Below are positions 27,064 to 36,386 of a stretch of DNA of 64,000 nucleotides, one piece after another; position 1 is the first letter of the stretch; every line of letters starts with the position of its first letter. The stretch covers positions 186,001 through 250,000 of the forward strand of contig NZ_JBLZNC010000003.1 of the NCBI RefSeq assembly GCF_048553715.1, given 5' to 3'. The DNA is from Sagittula sp048553715. GTDB lineage: Bacteria; Pseudomonadota; Alphaproteobacteria; Rhodobacterales; Rhodobacteraceae. Position numbers and translations under genes: made by a program. The notes under the pieces were generated by a model. It worked only from the letters and a program-made list of their open reading frames with translations, searched no databases and was not told where the DNA came from.

Positions 27064-29037
27064 ATGACCAAGACCGCCATTCAGGAAACCCCCTGTGTCG
27101 ATATCCCTGTGCGGGATGGGTGCCTGTTGTCGGCGCGGATCTGGCAGCCGGTCGATCCTGCGCCGGTGCCTGCCATTCTGGAAATCCTGCCCTACCGCAA
27201 GCGTGACGGGACAGAGACGCGCGATGCCACGACCCATCCGGTCTACGCAGCCCATGGATATGCCTGCCTGCGCGTCGATCTGCGCGGTACGGGGCAGTCC
27301 GGAGGGCTGTATGACGACGAATATTCCGAACAGGAGCTTTGCGACATCGAGGATGTGATCGCATGGATCGCGACGCAGCCGTGGTGTTCCGGTGCGGTGG
27401 GGATCATGGGTATTTCATGGGGCGGGTTCAACGGGTTGCAAGTGGCGGCGCGGCGACCGGACGCCTTGCGTGCGGTGGTCACGGCAAGTTCCAGCGTCGA
27501 CCGCTTTGCCGATGACATCCACTACAAAGGCGGCTGCGAGCTGACCGAGAACGTCAACTGGGCGACGCAGATCATGTCGTGGTTTGCGCTGCCGCCCGAT
27601 CCGGCGCAGTCCCCCGATTGGCGCGAGATCTGGCTGAACCGTCTGGCGCAGACACCCTTTGCCGCCGCCGACTGGGCACGCCACCGCACGCGCGACGGCT
27701 ATTGGCGGCATGCCTCTGTTTGCGAGGATTTCGACGCCATCGATATTCCGGTCCTGTCGATTGGCGGCTGGCATGACGGGTATCGCAACACGCCTGCCAA
27801 GCTGCTGGAGGGGGTGCGCGGCGCGCCGGTGAAGGCGATCATTGGCCCGTGGAACCACAAGTATCCGCATATGGCGACACCCGCGCCGCGCATCGATTTT
27901 ATCGGCGAAACCCTGCGGTGGTGGGACCGCTGGCTGAAGGGGATCGACACCGGCGTCGAGGCGGATCCCGCCTTGCGCGCCTATCTTATGGACGCCATGC
28001 CGCCTGCGCGCACCTACGAGACGCGGGCGGGGCGTTGGGTGGGGCTGCGCGAGTGGCCCGCGCCGCAGGTCGCCGTGCAGCAGATGGCGCTGGGCCGTGG
28101 CACGTTGGGGGCGGCAGGGCTGGACGGCCCTGTGGAGGTGGCCACCGATGCGCGGGCCGGTCGCGCCATTGGCCGGTATTTTCCTTGTGCCTTTGGCGCG
28201 CTGGAGCTGCCGGGGGATCAGCGCGACGACGATGCGCGTGCGCTGTGTTTTGACACGGCACCGCTTGAGGCGCCGTTTGCCCTGCTGGGTGCGCCCGAGC
28301 TGCGGCTGCGGGTCAGCAGTGACCGTGCCTTCGGGCAGGTTGTGGTGCGTTTGTGCGATGTGGCCCCTGATGGCGCATCGACGTTGATCTGCTACGGGCT
28401 GCTGAACCTGCAGTTCCGCGCAGGCTTTGCCGAGGCGGTGCCGCTGACCCCCGGAGCGCCGGTTGATGTGACGGTGCCGCTGGACCAGATGGCCTATCAG
28501 GTGCCGGTGGGGCACCGTTTGCGGGTGGCGGTGCAGACCTCGTGCTGGCCGCTGGTCTGGCCTGCGCCGGGACAGGTCACGCTGCGCATTTTCGAGGGTA
28601 TTCTGAGCTTGCCCGAGCTTGTTGGCGAGGGGGATGCGTGCCGGTTCGATCCGCCGCGCCCCCTGCCGGACACGCCGCTGCGGGAGCATCGCGGCGAGGA
28701 TGAACAGGCCACGCGGATCACGCAGAAGGGTCGGGATATCCTGCGCGTGACATCGGATTTCGGGTCCTACGAGAACACGCAAACGGGGCTGGTGCAGGAT
28801 TGCACGCTCGACGAGGCTTGGTCCATCGACACGGACGATGTGGCCAACGCCCGTGTGGATTTTTCGTGGACGCGGGTCTTGTCGCGCGGGGATTGGTCGG
28901 TGACCACGGTGGTGACCGCGCGCTTTGAAACCGACGCGGAGGCGTTCCACCTGCACAGCTATCTCGAAGCCTTCGAGGGGGAGACCAAGGTGTTCGAGCG
29001 CAGTTTTGACGACAGGATTATGCGCACCACGGGGTAG
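27064..29037 (+). CDS. CocE/NonD-type serine hydrolase (peptidase S15 family)
   Basis: The ATG at 27064 follows AAGGAG and gives 657 residues. The N-terminal hydrolase part has R-V-D-L-R-G-T-G-x-S-G-G near residue 75, the nucleophile motif G-I-S-W-G-G-F near 122, and a late H in G-P-W-N-H. The C-terminal half is the jelly-roll domain of X-Pro dipeptidyl peptidases and cocaine esterase (P-L-E-A-P-F-A-L-L-G-A-P-E-L-R-L). No signal peptide is seen, so it is cytoplasmic. It precedes an amino-acid ABC operon and could act on an acylated amino acid or peptide taken up by it, but it lacks the operator shared by the importer and aminotransferase. Confidence 0.85.
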   Translation: MTKTAIQETPCVDIPVRDGCLLSARIWQPVDPAPVPAILEILPYRKRDGTETRDATTHPVYAAHGYACLRVDLRGTGQSGGLYDDEYSEQELCDIEDVIAWIATQPWCSGAVGIMGISWGGFNGLQVAARRPDALRAVVTASSSVDRFADDIHYKGGCELTENVNWATQIMSWFALPPDPAQSPDWREIWLNRLAQTPFAAADWARHRTRDGYWRHASVCEDFDAIDIPVLSIGGWHDGYRNTPAKLLEGVRGAPVKAIIGPWNHKYPHMATPAPRIDFIGETLRWWDRWLKGIDTGVEADPALRAYLMDAMPPARTYETRAGRWVGLREWPAPQVAVQQMALGRGTLGAAGLDGPVEVATDARAGRAIGRYFPCAFGALELPGDQRDDDARALCFDTAPLEAPFALLGAPELRLRVSSDRAFGQVVVRLCDVAPDGASTLICYGLLNLQFRAGFAEAVPLTPGAPVDVTVPLDQMAYQVPVGHRLRVAVQTSCWPLVWPAPGQVTLRIFEGILSLPELVGEGDACRFDPPRPLPDTPLREHRGEDEQATRITQKGRDILRVTSDFGSYENTQTGLVQDCTLDEAWSIDTDDVANARVDFSWTRVLSRGDWSVTTVVTARFETDAEAFHLHSYLEAFEGETKVFERSFDDRIMRTTG

Positions 29038-29101
29038 GGTGGTCTGCCTAACGAACGGGCAACTGGCCTCAAGATCGCGCTGGAAAATGTGCTTTCAGCA
29101 A

Positions 29102-29117
29102 TTATACACTTGAATAA
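29102..29117. promoter_or_regulatory. Operator candidate upstream of the ABC importer
   Basis: TTATACACTTGAATAA is a near-palindrome of the form TTAT-n-CAATTG-n-ATAA with one base off. It matches 15 of 16 bases of the site at 33509-33524. It lies 57 bases before the importer's ATPase start and overlaps a possible -10 (TATACA). The local TetR protein is the likely ligand. Confidence 0.65.
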
Positions 29118-29173
29118 CAGGCTCCGCCGGGTGCAGCCTGACCCCCAAGTAGACCGCTACAAGGGGGCTGTCC

Positions 29174-29926
29174 GTGGCCGATGCCATCCGCGTTGAAAAC
29201 CTGTTCAAAAGCTTCGGGCGCGTCGAGGTGCTCAAAGGGGTGTCGCTGACCGCGCGAAAGGGCGATGTCGTGGCAATCATCGGCGGATCGGGGTCGGGCA
29301 AGTCGACCATGCTGCGGTGCATCAACTACCTCGAGACGCCCAGCGCGGGAAAGATCATCGTCGACGGCGAAGAGATCAAGCGACGCGGCGACGGAAGCCC
29401 TGCGGACCGCCGCCAGATCGAACGCATCCGCACACAACTGGCCATGGTGTTCCAGAACTTTAACCTGTGGTCGCACCGGACCTTGCTGGAGAACATCATC
29501 GAAGTGCCGGTTCACGTGCTGCGACAGCCGCGCGCGCAGGCGACAGACCGCGCGATGGAGCTGCTGGCACGGGTGGGTTTGGCGGATAAGACCCATGCCT
29601 TTCCCGCGCAGCTGTCCGGGGGGCAACAGCAACGCGCGGCGATTGCGCGGGCGCTGGCGGTCGATCCCAAGGCGATGCTGTTTGACGAGCCGACCTCTGC
29701 GCTGGACCCCGAACTGGTGGGCGAGGTGCTGGGCGTGATCCGCGATCTGGCCGCCGAGGGGCGCACCATGATCCTCGTCACCCACGAGATGAAATTCGCC
29801 CGCGAGGTCGCCGATCACGTGGTCTACCTGTACCAAGGCCGGATCGAGGAACAAGGACCGCCCGCGCAGGTCTTTGGCCAGCCGAAATCGGACCGTTTGC
29901 AGCAATTCCTCAGCAGTGTCGCCTGA
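29174..29926 (+). CDS. Polar amino-acid ABC transporter ATPase
   Basis: Started at GTG 29174 behind AAGGGGG, this 250-residue ATPase has Walker A G-G-S-G-S-G-K-S-T near 37, signature L-S-G-G-Q-Q-Q near 147, Walker B L-F-D-E-P-T-S-A-L-D near 170 and the H-loop T-H-E-M-K-F. The T-H-E-M-x-F-A-R-E-V ending is typical of HisP/GlnQ/OccP-type importers for polar or basic amino acids. It is first in a four-gene operon (ATPase, binding protein, permease, permease). Confidence 0.93.
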   Translation: MADAIRVENLFKSFGRVEVLKGVSLTARKGDVVAIIGGSGSGKSTMLRCINYLETPSAGKIIVDGEEIKRRGDGSPADRRQIERIRTQLAMVFQNFNLWSHRTLLENIIEVPVHVLRQPRAQATDRAMELLARVGLADKTHAFPAQLSGGQQQRAAIARALAVDPKAMLFDEPTSALDPELVGEVLGVIRDLAAEGRTMILVTHEMKFAREVADHVVYLYQGRIEEQGPPAQVFGQPKSDRLQQFLSSVA

Positions 29927-29967
29927 CCCGCGCGCCAGAATTCCCACCCAGCAACAAGGACATCTTT

Positions 29968-30720
29968 ATGACCCATCTGAAATCCCTTTGCCTCGCCGCG
30001 CTGAGCGTGATGGCCACAACCGCCGCCGCCGAAGAGGTGAAAATCGGTGTGGCGGCAGAACCCTATCCGCCGTTCTCCGCGCCGGATTCCGCAGGCAACT
30101 GGGTGGGCTGGGAGATCGAGATGATCGACGCCATCTGCGCTGCAGCCGAACTGGACTGTGTGGTCACTCCTGTGGCGTGGGACGGGATCATCCCGTCGCT
30201 GACGGGCCAGCAGATCGATGCGATCATGGCCTCTATGTCGATCACCGAGGAACGGCTGAAAACCATCGATTTCAGCGACCCGTATTATAACACTCCCACT
30301 GTGATCGTGGCGGACAAGATGTTCGACATCGCCCCCACCGCCGAAGGTTTGGCGGGCAAGATCCTTGGCGTGCAGGCGTCGACCGTGCATCAGGCCTATG
30401 CGCAGAAGTACTTCACCGATGCCGAAATCCGCGTCTATCAGACACAGGATGAGGCCAACCAGGACATGATCGCAGGGCGCATCGACGCCACGCAGGCAGA
30501 CGCGCTGGCGATGGCGGATTTCGTCGAAGGCGCGGCCTGCTGCGAGGTCAAAGGGCCGGTGGCGGATGATCCCGCAATCCTCGGTCTGGGCGTGGGCGCG
30601 GGCGTGCGCAAAGGCGACACGGCGCTGCTGGAGGCCTTTAACAAGGGGGTCGCTGCAGTGATCGCCGATGGCACGCGGTCGGCCATCACCGAGAAGTATT
30701 TCGGCAAGGACATCTTTTGA
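29968..30720 (+). CDS. Periplasmic amino-acid-binding protein
   Basis: This 250-residue product has a signal peptide (1-21, A-A-A) and a bacterial solute-binding family 3 fold: G-V-A-A-E-P-Y-P-P-F, G-W-E-I-E-M-I-D-A-I, S-M-S-I-T-E-E-R near 88 and F-S-D-P-Y-Y near 104. The ligand-binding pattern resembles binding proteins for arginine, ornithine or octopine. Substrate is inferred from family and from the neighbouring AruH-like aminotransferase. Confidence 0.9.
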   Translation: MTHLKSLCLAALSVMATTAAAEEVKIGVAAEPYPPFSAPDSAGNWVGWEIEMIDAICAAAELDCVVTPVAWDGIIPSLTGQQIDAIMASMSITEERLKTIDFSDPYYNTPTVIVADKMFDIAPTAEGLAGKILGVQASTVHQAYAQKYFTDAEIRVYQTQDEANQDMIAGRIDATQADALAMADFVEGAACCEVKGPVADDPAILGLGVGAGVRKGDTALLEAFNKGVAAVIADGTRSAITEKYFGKDIF

Positions 30721-30730
30721 GGTCTGAGGC

Positions 30731-31483
30731 TTGAACGAACTTCTCAATGCGCTGGGTTTGGGGCAGGCGGCAGAGCTTTTGTCGCTGTCCCCGCCCGGAT
30801 GGGGCCGCAACCTGTTGGTTGGCCTGTCGCGGTCTTTGCAGATCGCGGCGGGGGCATTTGGGCTGGGTCTGGTGATCGGTCTGCTGGGCGCCTATGGCAA
30901 ACTGCATGGCGGCAAGGTCACGCGTGATCTGCTGGCCATCTACACCACGGTGATCCGCGCGGTGCCCGAATTGGTGCTGATCCTGATCCTGTATTACGTG
31001 GGCACCGATATCGTGAACAAAGCATCGGCTGCACTGGGCGGCGGACCTGTGGAGATCAGCGGCATTGCCGCCGGGATCTGGGTGCTGGGTGTGGTTCAAG
31101 GCGCCTATGCGACCGAGGTTCTGCGCGGCGCGATCGCTGCGATCCCGCCCGGTCAAATCGAAGCGGCCCGCGCCTTTGGCATGCCGGGGTGGACCATTTT
31201 GCGCCGTGTGACGATCCCGGCCATGATGGCCTTTGCGGTGCCGGGGCTTGCGAACCTGTGGCTGATCGCGACCAAGGACACCGCCTTGTTGGCGGTTGTG
31301 GGCTTTAGCGAGCTGACGCTGGAGACGCGGCAGGCGGCCAGCAGCACGCGGGCCTATTTCACGTTCTTTATGGCAGCGGGCGCGCTGTATCTGATGGTGA
31401 CCCTGTTGTCGGGGGCCTTGTTCGCGGGGCTCGAGAAATGGGCGCGCCGTGGTCAGCCCAGCCTGAAAGGAGGGGCGCGATGA
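30731..31483 (+). CDS. Amino-acid ABC permease (HisQ/OccQ type)
   Basis: I start this at TTG 30731, giving 250 residues. It has about five membrane segments and the inner-membrane coupling motif E-A-A-R-A-F-G-M-P-G-W near residue 145 that contacts the ATPase. The final bases overlap the next permease (ATGA). The use of TTG is supported by the family's usual short N-terminus and the lack of a nearer ATG. Confidence 0.88.
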   Translation: MNELLNALGLGQAAELLSLSPPGWGRNLLVGLSRSLQIAAGAFGLGLVIGLLGAYGKLHGGKVTRDLLAIYTTVIRAVPELVLILILYYVGTDIVNKASAALGGGPVEISGIAAGIWVLGVVQGAYATEVLRGAIAAIPPGQIEAARAFGMPGWTILRRVTIPAMMAFAVPGLANLWLIATKDTALLAVVGFSELTLETRQAASSTRAYFTFFMAAGALYLMVTLLSGALFAGLEKWARRGQPSLKGGAR

Positions 31484-32250
31484 TTCCTTTGCGTGCGTTG
31501 TTCCAACCGCACCGTATCGTGCTGATGGGCCTGTTTGCGGCGCTGGTTGTCTGGTGCGCGTGGTCGCTGCGCTGGGACTGGATCCCGCAGTATCTGCCGC
31601 TTGCCGCCGAAGGTCTGTGGACGACGATCTGGATTTTGGTGGCGTCTTGTGTGCTGGGCTTCCCGTTGGCGATGCTGCTGGGTTTGGCGCAGGCGGTGGG
31701 GCCGTGGTATCTGGCATGGCCTGCGCGGGTGATCTGTACGGTGATCCGGGGCACGCCGCTGCTGCTGCAGATCTGGCTGCTGTATTACGGGCTGGGGTCG
31801 CTGTTTCCGCAGTTTCCATGGATCCGCACGTCCGAGCTGTGGCCCTATCTGCGGCAGGCGTGGCCCTATGCGCTGGCGGCTTTGACGCTGTCTTATGCAG
31901 GGTATGAGGGCGAAGTCATGCGGGGCGCGTTTTCCAGCGTGGCCAAGGGGCAGCTTGAAGCGGCGCGCGCCTTTGGCATGCCGCGGCGCACGATCTTTCG
32001 CCGGATCTGGCTGCCGCAGGCGGTGCGCAACGTGCTGCCCACGCTGGGCGGCGAGACCATTTTGCAGCTCAAGGCGACACCGTTGATCGCCACGATCACC
32101 GTGGTCGATATCTATGCGGTGTCCTCGCGGGTGCGGTCCGATACCTTTATCGTGTACGAGCCGCTGTTGCTTTTGGCGGTGGTCTATATCGTGATCGCAC
32201 TGGCCATCGGGCAGGGGTTTGCGTGGTTGGAGCGCCGGGTCCCGAGGTGA
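31480..32250 (+). CDS. Amino-acid ABC permease (HisM/OccM type)
   Basis: The ATG at 31480 follows AAAGGAGG and overlaps the preceding stop; the product is 256 residues. It has about five membrane segments, I-R-G-T-P-L-L-L-Q near residue 92 and the coupling motif E-A-A-R-A-F-G-M-P-R-R near 157. With the previous gene it should form the heterodimeric membrane channel of the importer. Confidence 0.9.
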   Translation: MIPLRALFQPHRIVLMGLFAALVVWCAWSLRWDWIPQYLPLAAEGLWTTIWILVASCVLGFPLAMLLGLAQAVGPWYLAWPARVICTVIRGTPLLLQIWLLYYGLGSLFPQFPWIRTSELWPYLRQAWPYALAALTLSYAGYEGEVMRGAFSSVAKGQLEAARAFGMPRRTIFRRIWLPQAVRNVLPTLGGETILQLKATPLIATITVVDIYAVSSRVRSDTFIVYEPLLLLAVVYIVIALAIGQGFAWLERRVPR

Positions 32251-32285
32251 TCCGGCGCGCCGAGGCGCGTGTCAGTCAGGCTGTG

Positions 32286-33473
32286 TCAGGCGGGCTGGGC
32301 CATCAGGCTGTTGGCATGGGCCACCATACGGTCACAGGCGCGGGCGATGTCGTCATCAGGGGCCGTCAGCGCCAGTCTGACCCAGTCGGTCAGCGTGGCG
32401 CCAAAAGACGCACCCGGCATCACCGCCACCCCTGCATGCTCCAGCAAGTGATGGGCGTACGTCTCGCCATCCATGCCGGTGGCGGCCACGTTGATCATGG
32501 CGAACATCCCCGCCGAGGGAGGCAGCACGCGCAGGGGGCTTTCATTGTCTAACCGATCGGCAAGGGTGCGCGCGCGGGCGGCAAACCTGGTGCGCATGGC
32601 GGGCGCGACCTCTGACCCTTGGCGGATCGCCAGTTCGGTCATATCCGCGATAAAGGGCTGGTTGCCGAAGAGCATGGTTTCCGACAGCGGCAGAAGCGCG
32701 GCTGTAAAGGCCTCTGGCCCGATGCACCAGCCGCTGCGAAACCCCGGCGCGGCATGCGATTTGGAGATCGAGGAGACCACGATGGTGCGGTCCGCCAGTT
32801 CGGGCAGCGACAGGGGCGAGACAAATTCGCTGTCGTCATGGATCAGCTCGTCATAGACCTCGTCCGAGATGATCCACAGATCGTGGTCCAGCGCCACTTG
32901 GCCAATCGCCTGCAGATCCGCGCGCGTCAGCACCGCGCCGGTGGGATTGTGCGGCGTGTTGAGCAAAATGGCGCGGCTGCGCGGGGTGATGCGCGCCGCC
33001 AGATCACGGGCATTCAGGCGAAAGCCGTTGTCTGCATGCAGCGGCACCGGCACCATGTCGGCCCCGCTGGCGCGCACCACGCCCTCATAGGTGGCATACA
33101 TCGGGTCGCCCACCAGCACCTCGCAGCCGGCCTCGGCCACGCCCATCAGGACCGCGTAAAGCGCGGTTTGCGTGCCGGGAAAGCACATGACCTGCGCCGG
33201 TGTCACCGCGCGCCCGATGCGTGCGGCGTAGCGCTGGGCCAGGGCGTCGCGCAGGCCGTCCTCGCCTTCGCCCTTGGAGTAGGCGGTGCGGCCGGCGCGC
33301 ATGGCGTCGGCTGCCGCGTCGATCAGGGCGGCGGGCGGCGGGCTGTCTGGCTCTCCGATGGTCAGTTGCACGATGTCGCGCCCTTGGGCGGCAAGCTCTT
33401 GGGCGCGGAAATGCAGCCCCCATTTCGCACCGCCAAGATCGCTCAGGCGGCGGGTGATCGCTGTGGTTTTCAT
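32286..33473 (-). CDS. PLP aminotransferase resembling arginine:pyruvate transaminase (AruH-like)
   Basis: This 395-residue class I/II aminotransferase has N-T-P-H-N-P-T-G near residue 170, D-E-V-Y-D-E for the PLP ring, and S-K-S-H-A-A-P-G-F-R with the Schiff-base Lys near 238. From memory the long stretch around G-D-P-M-Y-A-T-Y-E-G-V, L-N-T-P-H-N-P and S-I-S-K-S-H closely follows Pseudomonas AruH, which transfers the amino group of arginine to pyruvate. The gene faces the importer operon and shares its operator with the TetR gene, fitting a catabolic step for the imported amino acid. Exact substrate unproven. Confidence 0.75.
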   Translation of the reverse strand: MKTTAITRRLSDLGGAKWGLHFRAQELAAQGRDIVQLTIGEPDSPPPAALIDAAADAMRAGRTAYSKGEGEDGLRDALAQRYAARIGRAVTPAQVMCFPGTQTALYAVLMGVAEAGCEVLVGDPMYATYEGVVRASGADMVPVPLHADNGFRLNARDLAARITPRSRAILLNTPHNPTGAVLTRADLQAIGQVALDHDLWIISDEVYDELIHDDSEFVSPLSLPELADRTIVVSSISKSHAAPGFRSGWCIGPEAFTAALLPLSETMLFGNQPFIADMTELAIRQGSEVAPAMRTRFAARARTLADRLDNESPLRVLPPSAGMFAMINVAATGMDGETYAHHLLEHAGVAVMPGASFGATLTDWVRLALTAPDDDIARACDRMVAHANSLMAQPA

Positions 33474-33508
33474 ATGCTGTCCTTTGCGTCCGCGCGTTTG
33501 CCAACTTA

Positions 33509-33524
33509 TTATACAATTGAATAA
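33509..33524. promoter_or_regulatory. Operator candidate between aminotransferase and TetR genes
   Basis: TTATACAATTGAATAA is a palindrome (TTAT-n-CAATTG-n-ATAA) in which only the n positions differ. On the minus strand it contains a perfect -10 hexamer TATAAT (33513-33508), 35 bases before the aminotransferase start. The same sequence, one base different, precedes the importer operon at 29102-29117. Confidence 0.7.
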
Positions 33525-33577
33525 CTACTGCAAGCGCGAGGGGCCGTGTTGGGCTGGTGCCAGAGCGCGCTGCCCAA

Positions 33578-33583
33578 TAGTAT
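33578..33583 (+). promoter_or_regulatory. Possible -10 of a leaderless TetR transcript
   Basis: TAGTAT lies six bases before the TetR ATG (33590), so transcription should begin at or very near the start codon. No Shine-Dalgarno site is visible. The second TetR gene in the window has the same geometry (TAGAAT, GGCGTC, ATGAC). Confidence 0.4.
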
Positions 33584-33589
33584 GGCGTC

Positions 33590-34243
33590 ATGACTGACCC
33601 GACCCCTGCCAGCAAAAACCGTCGCGCTTTTGTCCGCGAAGCCCCTGAAACGCGGCGCGCGGCGCTGATCGCGGCGGCGTTGGAGCTGATCGGCGAGAAG
33701 GGCTATCGCGCGGCCACCACCCGCGCCATCGCCGAGCGCGCAGGCGTGACGCTTGGGCTGATCCGGCATCACTTCAGCTCCAAGGAGGAGCTGATCAGCG
33801 CGGCCTATGAGGCGCATATGTCCAAGATGACTGAGCTGTCGCTGGCCGCGGCAGAGCGGCGTGATCTGCCGCCGGATCAACGGCTTGCCATGGTGATTGC
33901 CGCCAACCTCAGCCCGCCGGTGATGTCGGAGCGCAACGTGACGCTATGGGCGAGCTTTATCTCGCAGATCCACAACGAGCCGGGCATTCGCGCGACCCAT
34001 GACCAGACCTATCTGTCGTTTCGCGACCGGCTGGAGGCGCTGATTGCCGAGGCGCTGCAGGCGCAGGGACGGACGGTTGCGCCCGAGACGCTGCGCCGTC
34101 TTGCGGTGAGCTGTAACGCGCTGATCGACGGCTTGTGGCTGGAAGGCAGCGCCTGTCCCACAAGTTTTGCCAATGATGATCTGGTGGAGATCGGGCAGGA
34201 ACGGATCGGTGTCCTGCTGGGGGTGCCTTTGAAGGCCGGATAG
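33590..34243 (+). CDS. TetR-family regulator (BetI-like) of the amino-acid locus
   Basis: This 217-residue protein has an N-terminal HTH, G-Y-R-A-A-T-T-R-A-I-A-E-R-A-G-V-T-L-G-L-I-R-H-H-F near residues 38-63, and a C-terminal helical ligand domain with W-A-S-F-I-S-Q near 123 and C-N-A-L-I-D-G-L-W-L-E-G near 181, resembling BetI. It is divergent from the aminotransferase and shares the operator at 33509-33524, so it probably represses that gene and the importer in the absence of ligand. Its mRNA may be leaderless. A small GC-rich hairpin at 34252-34268 follows the stop. Confidence 0.85.
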   Translation: MTDPTPASKNRRAFVREAPETRRAALIAAALELIGEKGYRAATTRAIAERAGVTLGLIRHHFSSKEELISAAYEAHMSKMTELSLAAAERRDLPPDQRLAMVIAANLSPPVMSERNVTLWASFISQIHNEPGIRATHDQTYLSFRDRLEALIAEALQAQGRTVAPETLRRLAVSCNALIDGLWLEGSACPTSFANDDLVEIGQERIGVLLGVPLKAG

Positions 34244-34322
34244 CGTGGGGCTGCGCCGCAGTGGCGCAACCCGCGCCGGATCAAGGGGAGGGCGATCGCC
34301 CCCCCCGATATAACGCTTTGGA

Positions 34323-36245
34323 TCAGAAGCGGACCTTGGCGGTCAGCTGCACGGTGCGGCCGGGTTCATACAGCGGTTCAACGGCGTCGAAATTGATGCC
34401 ATCCGAGCTGCGGCTGGCATAGGTTTCATCAAACACGTTGCGCACATCCAGACGCAGTTCGAGGTTGTCCAGCGACTTGGGCGTGTAGGTCGTGTAGAGG
34501 TTCAGCACCTCGTAGGACTCCAGCGCCGGATCGGTGGCGTCGTTTTCAAACGCGACCTCTGCGGTGCCGCCGACACGCCAGTTGTCACGGATGTCATAGC
34601 CAGCCTCGAGCGCGAGGATGCTGCCCACCGGACGCCCGTAGTAGTAGGCCGTGGTTCCGATGGTCTCGTCATCAAGTTCGACGTTGGCATGGGTGTAGTT
34701 CAGCTTGGCAAAGCCACGGGCCGCCGTGTAGCCCACCGAGGCTTCGACACCACGCGAGGTGACATCGGTTTGCGCGCCGCGTGCACCACCCGTGGGCAGG
34801 ATCGCAGAGATATCGTTGATCTCGGTGTGGAACAGGGCACCGGAGACTTCCCATGCGCCGGATTCAAAGCGCAGGCCGACACGTGCGGCATTCGACCGTG
34901 TGGTGTCGAACCCGTCATAGGTCCAGTCCGTGCGGTAGTTCACCAATGCGGCTTCGCCCAAGCTGTAGCCACCCCAGACCGAGGCAAGCCCACCTGTCAG
35001 CGTCAGCGTATCCGTCAGCTTGTAGTCCAGCGAGGCGTTGGCGCTGACACCACCGGCGTCAAAGTCGGAGCCATCGGCCCCTTCGAACCACTGCTGGTCG
35101 TAGCGCAGGCCGTAGCTGACGGAGGCACGCGCGCCAAGATCCTGACGCACCTGCGCAAAGATACCGACGTTCTGGCGGGTTTCCTCTCCCGAGGCACCTT
35201 CGGTCGCTTCGGCGGTTTCGTCAAAGAAATCCAGACCGGCGGTGACTGTCCCGTTGCTGAGCTGGAATTCGTTTTCCGCCGTGCCGGACAGGCTTTTGTT
35301 GATGCCGGAGACGTCGCCCACATCGACCTCTTGTTCGTTGTAGGTCAACTGCAGCGTCGGGGCGAAGATGCCGCTGGGGGCCTCGTCGGTGTAGTTCAGG
35401 GTATACGAGCTGCGGCGCGCATACCCTTCGATCAGCGTGGTGGGACGCGCGGCGCTGGTCAGCCCGGCAAAGTCGGAGCGGATGAACCCGCCCTGCGATG
35501 CCCGAAGGCCGGTGTCTTCGGTTTCCGACGCCGAGAAAGACAGCCGTTTGCCGGAGGCCGTGGTGTAGCCGAGCTTGACCATGTAGTCGGTCAGATCCGC
35601 TTCGGTGCCATCGATGCTGTTGCCGTCGCCGTCCTCGTAATCGTCGCCTTCGTGCTTGGTGGCGCTCAGCAGCCAGTCAAAGCCGCCCTGAGCCCCGAAC
35701 AGGGTCAGCGTGCCGCGATTGCCGCTGCCGTTGTCGCCGGTGGTCACGGTGGCCAGACCGCCAAAGGTATCGCCTGCGTCCAACAGATCGCGCCCGTCCT
35801 TGGTGGTGTAGGCCAGCGCGCCGCCCAATGCACCGGGGCCACCATCGGCGGGTGCGATGCCTTCGCTGACATCGACAGCCTTGAGCAGCGACGGATCAAG
35901 CAGCACGTTTCCGGTGTGGTGGAACGCGCCCTTGTTCTGGCGTGCGCCGTCGATTGTGACGGACAGCAGGCTTTCCTCGATCCCGTTCACCATGACCTTT
36001 TGGGCCATCGCGGCACCGCCGCTGACCATGACCGAGGATTCGCCGGCAAAGACGTCCTTGGTCGTGCTGGGGTTGCGGTCTTCGATCTCTTCTTCGGTGA
36101 TCTGGGCGTTGCCGAGCAGGTTCTGCGCGCCCGCGCTTTCGATCCGAAGGGTCCCAAGGTATTGCGCGTCGGTGTCCTGCGCCTGCGCAGTGCCTGCACA
36201 AAGCGCCGTGGTCACAAGCAAGATGTGCCGTGTCATGTCAGCCAT
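34323..36245 (-). CDS. TonB-dependent outer-membrane receptor
   Basis: Started at 36245, the product is 640 residues: signal peptide (cleavage after A-Q-A near 22), a plug domain with D-V-F-A-G-E-S-S-V-M-V-S-G-G near 65 and G-G-P-G-A-L-G-G near 135, and a beta-barrel ending in aromatic residues (V-R-F). The ligand could be an iron siderophore, haem or another large nutrient; no uptake partner is adjacent. It sits alone on the minus strand, downstream of a LysR gene in the same direction. Confidence 0.85.
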   Translation of the reverse strand: MADMTRHILLVTTALCAGTAQAQDTDAQYLGTLRIESAGAQNLLGNAQITEEEIEDRNPSTTKDVFAGESSVMVSGGAAMAQKVMVNGIEESLLSVTIDGARQNKGAFHHTGNVLLDPSLLKAVDVSEGIAPADGGPGALGGALAYTTKDGRDLLDAGDTFGGLATVTTGDNGSGNRGTLTLFGAQGGFDWLLSATKHEGDDYEDGDGNSIDGTEADLTDYMVKLGYTTASGKRLSFSASETEDTGLRASQGGFIRSDFAGLTSAARPTTLIEGYARRSSYTLNYTDEAPSGIFAPTLQLTYNEQEVDVGDVSGINKSLSGTAENEFQLSNGTVTAGLDFFDETAEATEGASGEETRQNVGIFAQVRQDLGARASVSYGLRYDQQWFEGADGSDFDAGGVSANASLDYKLTDTLTLTGGLASVWGGYSLGEAALVNYRTDWTYDGFDTTRSNAARVGLRFESGAWEVSGALFHTEINDISAILPTGGARGAQTDVTSRGVEASVGYTAARGFAKLNYTHANVELDDETIGTTAYYYGRPVGSILALEAGYDIRDNWRVGGTAEVAFENDATDPALESYEVLNLYTTYTPKSLDNLELRLDVRNVFDETYASRSSDGINFDAVEPLYEPGRTVQLTAKVRF

Positions 36246-36386
36246 TAAATTATCCAGTTTTTGAGGGAGCGGCGGCTGGATGGCTGGGATGGACCGGCTG
36301 TCTTGCACGCATGTCGCGGGCCGTATCGCCAAGAAATTTGCAGAAATCGTCAAGAAAATGCCGTGGGAGCTTAGACGGGGTGTAAC

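Noticed and set aside
27415..28956. Antisense frame of about 513 codons over the S15 hydrolase
   Set aside because: Arg/His/Pro-rich shadow with no recognisable domain.
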